64,000 nucleotides of DNA from the NCBI GenBank assembly GCA_022509185.1, contig JAFLTS010000011.1, positions 16,838 to 80,837 on the forward strand, in the 5' to 3' direction. Numbering within the stretch: the stretch's first letter is position 1; each line of letters starts with the position of its first letter. This document shows, one piece after another, positions 17,113-25,225 of the stretch. The notes under the pieces are model-generated. The model was not told where the DNA came from and made no database searches. It saw nothing but the letters and a program-made list of their open reading frames with translations. The position numbers were made by a program, and so were the translations under genes. The stretch comes from Muribaculaceae bacterium. GTDB lineage: Bacteria; Bacteroidota; Bacteroidia; Bacteroidales; Muribaculaceae.

Positions 17113-17838
17113 TTACGGTTTAAAATCCACGTTAGCTTTATGAGCCTGAGAATGTTGGTGTTCTCTTGGAATATAGTAACGTTTATTATCTTTTATAACA
17201 TACGACCCTGTCTGATGAAAATTGAAAGGTATATTTGCAGCGATACATTGCTCTCTTAAATTCAAAACCCAGTTAAAATCAAGAGGGCGAGCATATTTGC
17301 CGGATTCTCCTCCAACGCTTACCTCTTCTATTAATTCCCGATCAAGGTATTTAAGGATATCTATCTTTTCAATCATAGGAGCAACAATAATCATTCGGTG
17401 TTTTATAGGTAAAGAAAGGAATATAGGTAACCTATAATCAGCCCTGTCTTGATTTTCAACCGTGCAACCGACTGAGACATTATTCCATCCATCTCCCCAA
17501 TCCGGAGGTAAACATTCTTTAAATCTATCAATCCTTTTTGTAAAAAAATAGAAGAAACAATCTTTTCTAATCCTTATTATATCCCAAATTTCAGATCTCC
17601 ATTCATCGGCTTCTTCTATTAAAAGATCTGAGGTAAAACAAAGCCAGAATTCAGTATTAGAAGGAAATTTCCAATTCTTTTTTCTATCCTTTTTTATCGG
17701 TAGATAGAAAAAAGAGGTTTTCCTTACTTCATTCGTTGGAATCCGAGTTCCAAATGCTGTATCCTCTCGAAATACATAACAATGTCTACAGCCTGCACTA
17801 ATTTTATGGCACCCATGCCAAGGATTCCAAATCGGCAT
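17113..17838 (-). CDS. DUF5131 / phage Gp37-Gp68 family protein (radical-SAM-like)
   Basis: A 241-residue protein of the bacteriophage gp37/gp68 family. The N terminus shows the family motif WNPWHGCHKISAGCRHCY with Cys10, Cys17 and Cys20, an iron-sulfur-type cluster (CX6CX2C) that suggests a radical SAM-like fold. VSVGGESG and the HQTGSY motif later in the protein are also typical. A 14-residue longer reading frame exists, but the ATG at 17838 lies one nucleotide after the GNAT stop and immediately precedes the conserved motif. The function of this family is unknown; members occur in phages and in bacterial chromosomes. Confidence 0.85.
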   Translation of the reverse strand: MPIWNPWHGCHKISAGCRHCYVFREDTAFGTRIPTNEVRKTSFFYLPIKKDRKKNWKFPSNTEFWLCFTSDLLIEEADEWRSEIWDIIRIRKDCFFYFFTKRIDRFKECLPPDWGDGWNNVSVGCTVENQDRADYRLPIFLSLPIKHRMIIVAPMIEKIDILKYLDRELIEEVSVGGESGKYARPLDFNWVLNLREQCIAANIPFNFHQTGSYVIKDNKRYYIPREHQHSQAHKANVDFKP

Positions 17839-17839
17839 T

Positions 17840-18457
17840 TTATATACTTTTATATGATAAATGCAACATAGGTTCACCACAGAAGTTATTTATTCCATTC
17901 TCTGTAAAACCCAATTCTTTATACAATTTAAGGGCTTTTTCATTATGAGGTTCAACCAATAAACCGTAAGACTTTCCCAAGTGTCTAAATTTTTCAATTG
18001 CTGATTTTATTAAAGATGAGGCAATTCCTTTTTTTCTATATTTTGGAATCACATATAAAGAATCCAAATATATTTCCTTTGGGTTCGTCTCAGGTTCCCA
18101 ATTATCTGCTTCTTCTATAGTGACATCCCAACCTAAAAGTTCATTGGCTTTGTTAATAAAATCTTTCCTCATTTCACGGTGATCTGTTCCATCATATCCT
18201 ATTAAAGCTCCGACTCTCTCACCATTTTTATCAATTGCAAGCAATGCATTTTTGTAACTGTATTGGGCCGTTTCAGTAGCTGCAAGGTCTGAAAAAAGCT
18301 TTATAACTTTAGGAAGGTTTTCTTCTCCTTCAGCCAACCCGATGCATAGATCTCTACCCATCGCTTCAGTTATGGTTCTGCCGATAAATGGAGCATCTTC
18401 CTTAATACCTTCTCTAATAAGAATCGTATTAATTACTTTATTTTCACATCCATTCAT
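17840..18457 (-). CDS. GNAT-family N-acetyltransferase
   Basis: A 205-residue acetyltransferase. The acetyl-CoA-binding motif A is SLYVIPKYRKKGIASSL (about 133-149) and motif B is EPHNEKALKLYKELGF near 170-185. The first 100 residues are less conserved. The next gene (DUF5131) starts one nucleotide after its stop, so the two are likely translated together. Acceptor molecule unknown. Confidence 0.88.
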   Translation of the reverse strand: MNGCENKVINTILIREGIKEDAPFIGRTITEAMGRDLCIGLAEGEENLPKVIKLFSDLAATETAQYSYKNALLAIDKNGERVGALIGYDGTDHREMRKDFINKANELLGWDVTIEEADNWEPETNPKEIYLDSLYVIPKYRKKGIASSLIKSAIEKFRHLGKSYGLLVEPHNEKALKLYKELGFTENGINNFCGEPMLHLSYKSI

Positions 18458-18582
18458 AATTATATTACTCCCACAAAAATATTCTCAATTTTATCTCCCT
18501 TGTAGGTAAACTAATCTTGATTTAATCTTTCGGTAGTTGGTACTGTCTTAAAATTTATACCGTAAACCAATAATTTTTATAT

Positions 18583-19248
18583 TTATTTCTTTAAATTATC
18601 CTTTAAAATTTTGATTAAATCCCTGAAGTCGGCAATAACGAAATCAGCCCCTGTTTCTTTCAATTCCGATTCTTTACCATTTCCATAAGTTACTCCACAA
18701 GTCCTAATTCCTGCTTTTTTACCCATTAGGATATCTACACTCATATCCCCTACCATAATTGTTTCATTATAATTCCAATCCTGATCGGATAAAATTTTAT
18801 AAATGGATTCAGGTTCAGGTTTCCCTTTTGAAACATCATCACCTCCTAATAGATAACTAAAATAGTCTTTTATCCCAAGTTTTTCTATCAATTCTTTAAC
18901 AGATCTTTGGCTACGACTTGTAGCCACTGCCATTTGATAACCTTCATCTTTAAATTTTTTCAAAGTTTCTTTAACTTCGGGGAACGGTTCAATTGATATA
19001 TAATCTTTTAATTCTTCAAAATTCTTTTTATAATCTTCAACAAAAGATTTAGAAATTCCTTTTAATGACGGCCAAAGTTTGTTAGGAATTTCATCAAGTC
19101 TTATACCTATTGTTGCCCTTATTTGATCTTCGTTCCTGAAAGGCAATCCCATACCTTTGATAGTTTTTTGCATTGTTGCTACAATAAGTTTTGATGTATC
19201 TGCCAATGTTCCGTCAAAATCAAATATAATATTTCTGATCTGTGTCAT
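18583..19248 (-). CDS. HAD-superfamily phosphatase (phosphoglycolate phosphatase-like)
   Basis: A 221-residue HAD hydrolase. Motif I is DFDGTLADT with nucleophile Asp10 and acid Asp12; motif II is VATSRS near 110, motif III Lys in GKPEPE near 141, and motif IV GDMSVDILMGKKAG near 166. The helical C1 cap at about 18-80 matches Gph-type phosphatases. It begins one nucleotide after the SDR stop, which argues for a shared transcript. Substrate specificity cannot be read. Confidence 0.88.
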   Translation of the reverse strand: MTQIRNIIFDFDGTLADTSKLIVATMQKTIKGMGLPFRNEDQIRATIGIRLDEIPNKLWPSLKGISKSFVEDYKKNFEELKDYISIEPFPEVKETLKKFKDEGYQMAVATSRSQRSVKELIEKLGIKDYFSYLLGGDDVSKGKPEPESIYKILSDQDWNYNETIMVGDMSVDILMGKKAGIRTCGVTYGNGKESELKETGADFVIADFRDLIKILKDNLKK

Positions 19249-19249
19249 T

Positions 19250-19969
19250 TCATTTGTTTAATTTCCAACCATTATCTCCATGATAAATCATCAGATGACT
19301 CATTCCTCCATCTATAACTATATTTTCTCCTGTTATAAAACCTGCTTCTTCTGAACATAAAAATAGAACCATAGAGGCGATATCATCAGAATTTCCTATT
19401 CTTCCTACCGGTTGTTGGATATTATCTTCTTCGGAAGTTTCATAACCCAAAATATCAATCCATCCGGGTGAAATTGAATTTACCCTTACTTTCGGGGCTA
19501 AAGACATGGCCAATGCATGAGTCAGTGCTGATAATCCTCCTTTTGCTGCAGTGTAAGTTTCTGTCTGTGGCTGACTCATTCTATCTCTTGAGGAAGAAAT
19601 ATTGATGATAGAAGATCCAGGAGGAAAATAATCTTTAAATAACTTGGATAAATAAAAAGGAGCAGCCACACCAACTTTCTGGGCATATATAAATTCTTCC
19701 CAAGTACCCTCATTTATTCCTTTCATCAAAGGCAAAGCATTGTTAATAAGGATGTTTATTTTCCCGTGTTTTTTTATAACGAAAGAAGCGAAATCATCAA
19801 GCACTGACTTTTCCGCAATATCTCCTACAAACCATTTACCTGCTGTTTTATCTATTATTTCAACTTTTGCTCCTTCACTTCTGAAACATTCTGAAATCCT
19901 TGCACCTATACCCTTTGCACCTCCTGTTACTACTATTACCTTATTTTTGAATCTCTCCATAATTTCCAT
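19250..19969 (-). CDS. Short-chain dehydrogenase/reductase
   Basis: A 239-residue classical SDR. The NAD(P)-binding glycine motif TGGAKGIG is at 15-22, NNA at 76-78, the catalytic Ser in the NISSS strand near 124-127, and Tyr139/Lys143 in YTAAK. LAPKVRVNSISPGW and the GEN.VIDGG end are standard. Two in-frame ATGs (19969 and 19960) are possible; both overlap the end of the upstream gene, by 29 or 20 nt. Substrate unknown. Confidence 0.88.
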   Translation of the reverse strand: MEIMERFKNKVIVVTGGAKGIGARISECFRSEGAKVEIIDKTAGKWFVGDIAEKSVLDDFASFVIKKHGKINILINNALPLMKGINEGTWEEFIYAQKVGVAAPFYLSKLFKDYFPPGSSIINISSSRDRMSQPQTETYTAAKGGLSALTHALAMSLAPKVRVNSISPGWIDILGYETSEEDNIQQPVGRIGNSDDIASMVLFLCSEEAGFITGENIVIDGGMSHLMIYHGDNGWKLNK

Positions 19970-20378
19970 TCGTTAATATCTCGTTGAATTCTTTTGGAAG
20001 ACGTATGTTGGGGATGCTTAAAGATTTGAGGAATAATGGAGCTATCTCTTCCACAGTAAAACCGGCTATTCCACAACCTATCTTAGTTACATAAAAAGTT
20101 AATTCCGAATGATTTTTAGCGAATTCTATAAATGAATCAACATATGGTTGGATAGTTTGCACACCCCCTTGCATTGTGGGGATTGCATAAGAATTCCCTT
20201 GTAAACCCTCTCCTTGTCCCCAAACAGCACCGAATTTTTGATGTGCTAAGCGAGCTGCACCTCCTGCATGAGCTCCACCAAGATTACTCCCGAATACAAA
20301 AATATCCTTAGGTCCAAGTTCTGTGATGAAATCAGGAGTATTTTTCTTGTTCAATGGCTTATTTCCAATTCCTTCCAT
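19941..20378 (-). CDS. A1S_2505-like (phage non-structural / macro-domain-like) protein
   Basis: A 145-residue protein resembling the A1S_2505 family of phage-associated proteins and its bacterial relatives. Diagnostic segments are IFVFGSNLGGAHAGGAARLA at about 26-45, a QGEGLQGNSYAIPT segment at 54-67 and the FYVTKIGCGIAGF strand near 95-107; the glycine-rich loops suggest a nucleotide or ADP-ribose ligand, as in macrodomains. No catalytic role is established. It is first in a run of minus-strand genes with an SDR overlapping its end. Confidence 0.75.
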   Translation of the reverse strand: MEGIGNKPLNKKNTPDFITELGPKDIFVFGSNLGGAHAGGAARLAHQKFGAVWGQGEGLQGNSYAIPTMQGGVQTIQPYVDSFIEFAKNHSELTFYVTKIGCGIAGFTVEEIAPLFLKSLSIPNIRLPKEFNEILTNGNYGEIQK

Positions 20379-20484
20379 AAATTAAATACAATTGATTTTA
20401 TTAAAATTCTTTCGTTTCCTTCTTTCACATATTATTAACAAAGCAGTTTTAAAAGAACAATTGATTATTTAACCTTAAATCTCA

Positions 20485-21429
20485 CTACTTCCAGACTATA
20501 TAATTTGTGTTTTTATATGGTTCCTCTTCTTTCACCCCAAATTCAATCTTGTTTCCTTTTTCATCGATTGCAAAACCATAAGAAGTAGATCCAACTAAAT
20601 AAATTGCATTTTTTACACCCAAATCCACCAAATAACGTGCAAATTCATTTAGTGTCAAACGAGTATGACTCATTATAACTACTATCTCACCATTAATTTC
20701 ACCCAGAGCTTTCCGTAAAGATGAATAATTAATCCTATTGTCAACTGCTTGGCCTTCTACTACTAAAGGATATTGACGAAAGAAATAGCCGTCAGTTTCT
20801 ATAGCCTCTTCAAGATAAGGAGTAGTTTCCGCAATTCCAATTATAGGCTTTCCTTTAATTATGGCACAAAATCCCGCTTTTGCCTGTCCTTTGCTTAAGA
20901 GATCTCCTTTGTAAACATATGCACCTACAATTCCTCCATTGTCTTTTCTTATATCGGCCGCCTGAACTGCAAATATTGTCGTAGAATCTTGTAATATCTG
21001 CTCTCCAACTATAAGTTCCGGAGTAAGATTTTTAGGTTTAAAAACTGTAAACTCTTCATTATTAATAACTGTATCAATCTTTTGTACAAATCCTTTTGAG
21101 ACAACATCTTTATTAGAGTGTGGAGAATTTTGGTATTGGTAATTTATACTATGCCCCTCTCCCTTTTCTTCCTTTTGGGTAATAATTTCCAAACTTTCTT
21201 TATCATCCGATTCAGTGTCCCGTCTGATTTCCCACCAGAAAAAAACTGCTAAACCTCCAATAAATATTATGGCACAAAGTATCAACAATTTATTCCATTT
21301 AAGCTTACCCTCTCTTCTCAATTTATTAGAAGAAGGCTTTATGTTAGATTTATTTTCTATCGATAGTTTTTTATCTGATGAAATAATTCTTATTTCATCA
21401 TCATTAATCTCTTTTGGCAACTTACTCAT
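20485..21429 (-). CDS. Membrane-anchored NAGPA-like (phosphodiester glycosidase-like) protein, partner of LytTR regulator
   Basis: A 314-residue protein with a charged N-terminal cytosolic tail (1-46), one membrane helix (about 47-67), a polar linker and a C-terminal domain (about 145-310) outside the cytosol. The latter resembles the NAGPA / DUF2233 family: a GAYVYKGD strand, KPIIGIAETTPY, RQYPLVVEGQAVD, then the helix-strand segment LNEFARYLVDLGVKNAIYLVG. At the position of the usual DGGGS loop there is VGSTS, so normal catalysis may be lost. Its start overlaps the stop of a stand-alone LytTR gene by 4 nt. A sensing or sequestering role toward that regulator is an inference. Confidence 0.75.
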   Translation of the reverse strand: MSKLPKEINDDEIRIISSDKKLSIENKSNIKPSSNKLRREGKLKWNKLLILCAIIFIGGLAVFFWWEIRRDTESDDKESLEIITQKEEKGEGHSINYQYQNSPHSNKDVVSKGFVQKIDTVINNEEFTVFKPKNLTPELIVGEQILQDSTTIFAVQAADIRKDNGGIVGAYVYKGDLLSKGQAKAGFCAIIKGKPIIGIAETTPYLEEAIETDGYFFRQYPLVVEGQAVDNRINYSSLRKALGEINGEIVVIMSHTRLTLNEFARYLVDLGVKNAIYLVGSTSYGFAIDEKGNKIEFGVKEEEPYKNTNYIVWK

Positions 21430-21791
21430 TTCTTTGATTCCTTTTCAATAAAATCCTTCAATGCCTTCAAGGCATCTTTTGAAGCAGAAAGTTCATGACG
21501 AAAAGTTTTACAATCCGAAAGAATCATTTTCTGTCTGGAAGGATTAATAAAAGTTATGAATTCATGGTTTACAATCAGGCTTTTACCTATTCTGATAAAA
21601 CGATTGTCATTCTCTTCAACCATTTCTGAAATATGTTTTTCCATCTGTCCTAATTGTTGGGTAAGCACATATTCTTCACCGTTCACCATCTTTATGGATG
21701 AATAATTACCTTCAGCAGAAATGAAAACCACATTTTCTGCAGGCAAGCGGATCAATTCCGTAGAGGTAGAGAACAATAAATTCCTACTCAT
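21426..21791 (-). CDS. Stand-alone LytTR DNA-binding regulator
   Basis: A 121-residue protein that consists almost only of a LytTR domain (about 8-113), with the characteristic VVFISAEGNYSSI, FIRIGKSLIVN and SRQKMILSD segments. There is no receiver domain, so its activity must be set by another route. The overlapping downstream gene encodes a single-pass membrane protein with a cytosolic tail, a plausible partner. The long upstream spacer contains a possible binding site. Confidence 0.9.
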   Translation of the reverse strand: MSRNLLFSTSTELIRLPAENVVFISAEGNYSSIKMVNGEEYVLTQQLGQMEKHISEMVEENDNRFIRIGKSLIVNHEFITFINPSRQKMILSDCKTFRHELSASKDALKALKDFIEKESKK

Positions 21792-22131
21792 TTAATTATT
21801 AATTAAACAGATCTTTAAACAGCATCAATCTTTGATTATATAGAAGCTGAGTTTAGGTTATGACTCTTTTGAAAAGAAAAAGTATTATCCGGATAAATAT
21901 GATAATAGATTATTAAACAAAATGAGTTATCTAACCTAAGTTATATAAAACAAAAATGAATGCATTTGAGTTAAAACCTCAACACAAATTTACCGTAATT
22001 TTTAAATAAAAAATATTTTAAAGCATTTGGTTGTATAAAGTTACTTTTTCTTTGTATGAACTAATAAAGCAAAGTTCCGGTTATCCTTTAAAATAAGCTA
22101 AGGGAAACAGTTTTGCTGTCTCTCTTTTCTA
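21792..22131. other. Intergenic region upstream of the LytTR pair
   Basis: 340 bp without a credible gene. It should hold the promoter of the LytTR operon. A weak dyad GGGAAACAG / CTGTCTCTC near 22101-22125 may be a poor terminator or leader structure. Confidence 0.5.
21853..21939 (-). promoter_or_regulatory. Separated inverted repeat, possible LytTR site
   Basis: TTAGGTTA (21853-21860) and its exact complement TAACCTAA (21932-21939) are 71 nt apart upstream of the LytTR gene. The distance would permit looping between two protein dimers. Chance cannot be excluded in such AT-rich DNA. Confidence 0.3.
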
Positions 22132-22905
22132 CTAATCCTTTCCCTTTGAAATTTTTCTAAAATAACTTATACAATCAACCGAATCCTTAATTCCAAAATA
22201 CGCTGCCAAGGAACCATATAAAAAATACATTATGCCCCCTGAAATGGCTTCCGCACTTCTATTCTCTCCTAATATTATAAGAGACATTATTAGATAATAT
22301 AACCCACAAAGGGAACATAAAACTGCAATTACCAATGAGAATATCTGAAAGGTCTTAAAATTCTTTGGTTGCGATGGTAACATGGATTCTGCCGTTGTAT
22401 GGATTCTTGCATTGTAATAAGATGTATAGTCTATGCGATAGATTTCTTGTATTGCAATTGCACACTCTTCTTTTGTAGGATTTAACTTAATTCGGTTTTG
22501 AACCTGATTCAATTTTACTGTTCTTGAAATAGTTCCAAAAGCAAAAAAGCCGAATATCAAAAGAGCAATCCAGTCATCTGCACTTCCTCTTACCATAGAA
22601 AACAAGATAAAGACAAAAGCTACTCCCATATAAATAGCAGTGACGAAATCTATTGTTACTATTCTTGAAAGTCGTTTACGGAAACTATCAATATGGCCTT
22701 CAAACACCTCTTCCATAATAGTGGATATTTCTGTCAGTCTTTCATATCTCAGGGTATCAGGCATATTTTTATTTAGAAACCATGATAATCCCCAAACAAT
22801 AAACAAGGCTACAATAAAAGAATTTTGATATACCCAGGGACTATGTATCAATCCTAAGAGAGGATAGATAATTATCCATAAAAAGAAATAAAAGCTTGTC
22901 TTCAT
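22132..22905 (-). CDS. Integral membrane protein of unknown function
   Basis: A 257-residue protein with about six membrane segments in three pairs (about 5-22, 25-42, 90-108, 115-131, 188-208, 228-245 counted from the chosen start). I do not recognise the family. A longer frame begins with TTG at 22980, but its first 25 codons run into the dispersed repeat; the ATG at 22905 leads straight into MKTSFYFFLW, a natural membrane start. No enzyme motif is visible, and its minus-strand neighbours are a YolD-like gene and the LytTR pair. Confidence 0.7.
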   Translation of the reverse strand: MKTSFYFFLWIIIYPLLGLIHSPWVYQNSFIVALFIVWGLSWFLNKNMPDTLRYERLTEISTIMEEVFEGHIDSFRKRLSRIVTIDFVTAIYMGVAFVFILFSMVRGSADDWIALLIFGFFAFGTISRTVKLNQVQNRIKLNPTKEECAIAIQEIYRIDYTSYYNARIHTTAESMLPSQPKNFKTFQIFSLVIAVLCSLCGLYYLIMSLIILGENRSAEAISGGIMYFLYGSLAAYFGIKDSVDCISYFRKISKGKD

Positions 22906-22965
22906 CCTTATCAATAACTTTAATAATCCATAAAAGTACTCATAGGCCCTTAGGGACTTGGAGTG

Positions 22966-23056
22966 TATGTCTTCTATCAAAAATCTTTAGCTTTTGTAGA
23001 CATTGCATGCGATATCACTACTTTTTGACGGTCTAATTATAGTGAAATTATTTTTG
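22966..23056 (-). repeat. Dispersed intergenic element, copy B
   Basis: Second copy of the element at 12979-13070, in the same orientation relative to a downstream minus-strand gene. The shared core ends with TTTTTGACGGTCTAATTATA. A short stretch beyond the TATGTCTTCT edge continues into the 5' end of the longer reading frame of the membrane gene, which is why that extension is probably not coding. Confidence 0.65.
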
Positions 23057-23126
23057 GTATTTTTTACGGACAATCAAAAAATTTCAGTTGTAAAGCTATC
23101 CTTTTAAAAATCATTATATGTTGGAA

Positions 23127-23537
23127 TTAAAAATCCTCATCATTTTTTATTATGTAAATTTCAGAAATGAATTCCACAGGTAAATTTTTTCCATTTTCCA
23201 TTACAAGGACTTGATCTGTCTTTTCCCATTTCTTAATTCTTCCGGTTAAACTTTTGTATTTTCCTCCTTTTTTCTTCCTGTCGGGAACGAAAAATGTAAT
23301 CTTTACTAATAAATCGAATTCTAAGGCTTTATTAAGTTTTTGCGAGATTAAATTTTTCTCAGTTTCCGAAAGTTCACTGAATAGCTCTGTTATTCTTTCC
23401 ACCTCTTCAATAGCGTCTTCATGACCGGTTAAAGCTGCAAAGGGAGCAAATTGAGCAGCCCTATTCCGTATAGGCATTGGTTTATGAAAGTCGCTCACAT
23501 GATGCGGCATATTAATTATATCATCATACTTTCCCAT
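23127..23537 (-). CDS. YolD-like protein
   Basis: A 136-residue protein with the family signature at its start: YDDIINMPHHVSDFHKPM followed by NRAAQFAPFAALTGHED. The second half contains an Sm-like barrel (VKITFFVPD, GKYKSLTGRIKKW). YolD proteins are usually encoded next to Y-family DNA polymerases of the YqjW/UvrX type and are thought to act with them. Here the only such polymerase in the window lies 30 kb away. The gene stands alone. Confidence 0.85.
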   Translation of the reverse strand: MGKYDDIINMPHHVSDFHKPMPIRNRAAQFAPFAALTGHEDAIEEVERITELFSELSETEKNLISQKLNKALEFDLLVKITFFVPDRKKKGGKYKSLTGRIKKWEKTDQVLVMENGKNLPVEFISEIYIIKNDEDF

Positions 23538-23636
23538 CTTTCTTTAAATCAAAATTAATTTTTCGCTAATAACTCAATTAATTTCCTTATGGCCTTTCTA
23601 AAATCTGCTGTCTTTATTCAATAATTCTTATTTATG

Positions 23637-24995
23637 TTATTCCAAAGAAAAAATAAATTCTTTCATATCTTTCAATACATCGGGTGCAAAAGTTTCTTCA
23701 ATTTCAGCATATTCGGTTATTTTACCTGTTAAACAATGTTGCATCAGATGATTCAATTCAGGATAAACCTTGATATCGATTCGAGGAAATTTCTTCTCTA
23801 AAATCGGTACGTTGATACTTGGTGGTACCTGTAGGTCCTTCTCTCCATAAAGCATTAAGATAGGAACTGTAATTTTGTCAATATCAATAGCAGGATTATA
23901 ATTAATGAAATATTTTAGCCATGGTGTTAAGGAGGAAAAATTATCTTTTAAATTTTTAGCAAGTGGAGCAATAACCGGATTCAAAGAATTTTCTGTTGAA
24001 AATATTTCATATTTTGTTTCATCGAATATTACATTCTCATTTTCTTTTTGACTTTCTAACATCCCTCTCATTGCATCTGAATACATCTTTATATATTCGT
24101 CGGGAAGACCACCATCTTTTAAAAGAATTTCATTTTGAAATACCAATATTTCATCGCCTGATACAACCGGACCACCAATTTCTATTATAAAATTAATAAG
24201 GTCGCTATTTGCAGCAACCTTATCAGCTATAAGACCCCCCTCGCTATGTCCGATAATTCCAATTTTAGTAAAACCCCTTTCCCTTAAAAATCTTATACCT
24301 CCTAAAGCATCATCCGCGTTTTCTTGTGTTGTGGTATTTGGAGACAATCCGGTGGATTTATCAAATCCCCTGTCATCATATCTTAAGGAAGCTATTCAAT
24401 TACGAGCCAGGTAATCTGAAATTACAGCAAACGGCTTGTGTTCAAAAATTTCTTCATCTCGATTATGTATTCCGCTACCACTTACCAATAAAACTACGGG
24501 ACATTCATAATTTTCTGCTTCAGGCATAATTAATGTACCATATAGTTTTGCATTGTCTTTGGCTGATGAAAAAGAAATTTCTTCTACCGTGTATGGGAAA
24601 GGACCTTCTGGAGTTTGTGGACGGTGCAATGAAGTAATTTTAGGTTTTAGGGTTAAAGGCATACTTATACCTCCTTGGGTAAAATTCCCCGGTATTGAAT
24701 CTCCATTTATCTTACCACTATATTTAAGCATCAATTGTTTAACTTCAACATTTAAGGAATCGGGACCTATAAAATTTATAGACATAGGAATACCGTATGC
24801 ACCCTGATCCGGGGAATCCATTGTAACTACAGCATCTTCTCCTTCAGATCCCGAGATATTTATCACTAATCTTAAACCCATTTCAGGATTAATCATTAGT
24901 TTTCCTTCCCAGGTTCCATTTAGACCTGATATCTGAGAATAAGACTGAAGAAAACAACCGAATAATGTAAGAAATAATAAAAGGTATCTTATCAT
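23637..24995 (-). pseudogene. Secreted alpha/beta hydrolase interrupted by an in-frame TGA
   Basis: A single 452-codon frame encodes a signal peptide (about 1-20), an N-terminal lipocalin-like segment (GTWEGKL onward) and an alpha/beta hydrolase domain with GSGIHNRDEE, nucleophile elbow GHSEGG, acid YGEKDLQVP and base ELNHLMQ. A TGA at 24396-24398 interrupts it between DYLARN and IASLRYDDRG. Homologues normally have Gly there (GIAxLRYDDRG), so GGA to TGA is the probable change. The downstream part could start anew at a TTG codon, but would lack the N-terminal beta strands. Genuine pseudogene, recoding or sequencing error cannot be separated here; the rest of the frame looks well preserved, so the change is recent. 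Confidence 0.8.
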
Positions 24996-25187
24996 GGTTT
25001 AAATTTCTTTATATACAAATTTAAATAATTTTTTCCTCTTTGTAATAACGTGAAATATATGAATCATGAATCCATTGTTTTATCATAATTTGTAACTAAA
25101 TATTGAAAGAGGTTTTGATGTCTTTTCCTTTCATTCAAATATGTTAGAGAGATTTGATTTCTTAAGGTCTTTTGATACCTGTAAAAA

Positions 25188-25217
25188 ATTAGTGCCCCAT
25201 TTTTATGGGACACTAAT
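25188..25217 (-). terminator. Terminator of the DUF362 gene
   Basis: Near-perfect 13-bp stem (ATTAGTGCCCCAT / ATGGGACACTAAT, one wobble) starting 9 nt after the stop; on the minus strand it is followed by a T-run. The remaining sequence up to 24996 shows no gene. Confidence 0.75.
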
Positions 25218-25225
25218 AAATAAGT

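Noticed and set aside
17113..20378. Prophage remnant
   Set aside because: Phage-related families are present, but no integrase, structural gene or attachment repeats flank the cluster.
22906..22980. 25-codon N-terminal extension of the membrane protein
   Set aside because: It begins with TTG and lies partly in the repeat shared with 12979-13070, where the reading frame is not conserved.
24396..24398. TGA read as glycine (altered genetic code)
   Set aside because: Other intact genes end with TGA and no other internal TGA replaces Gly in conserved motifs.
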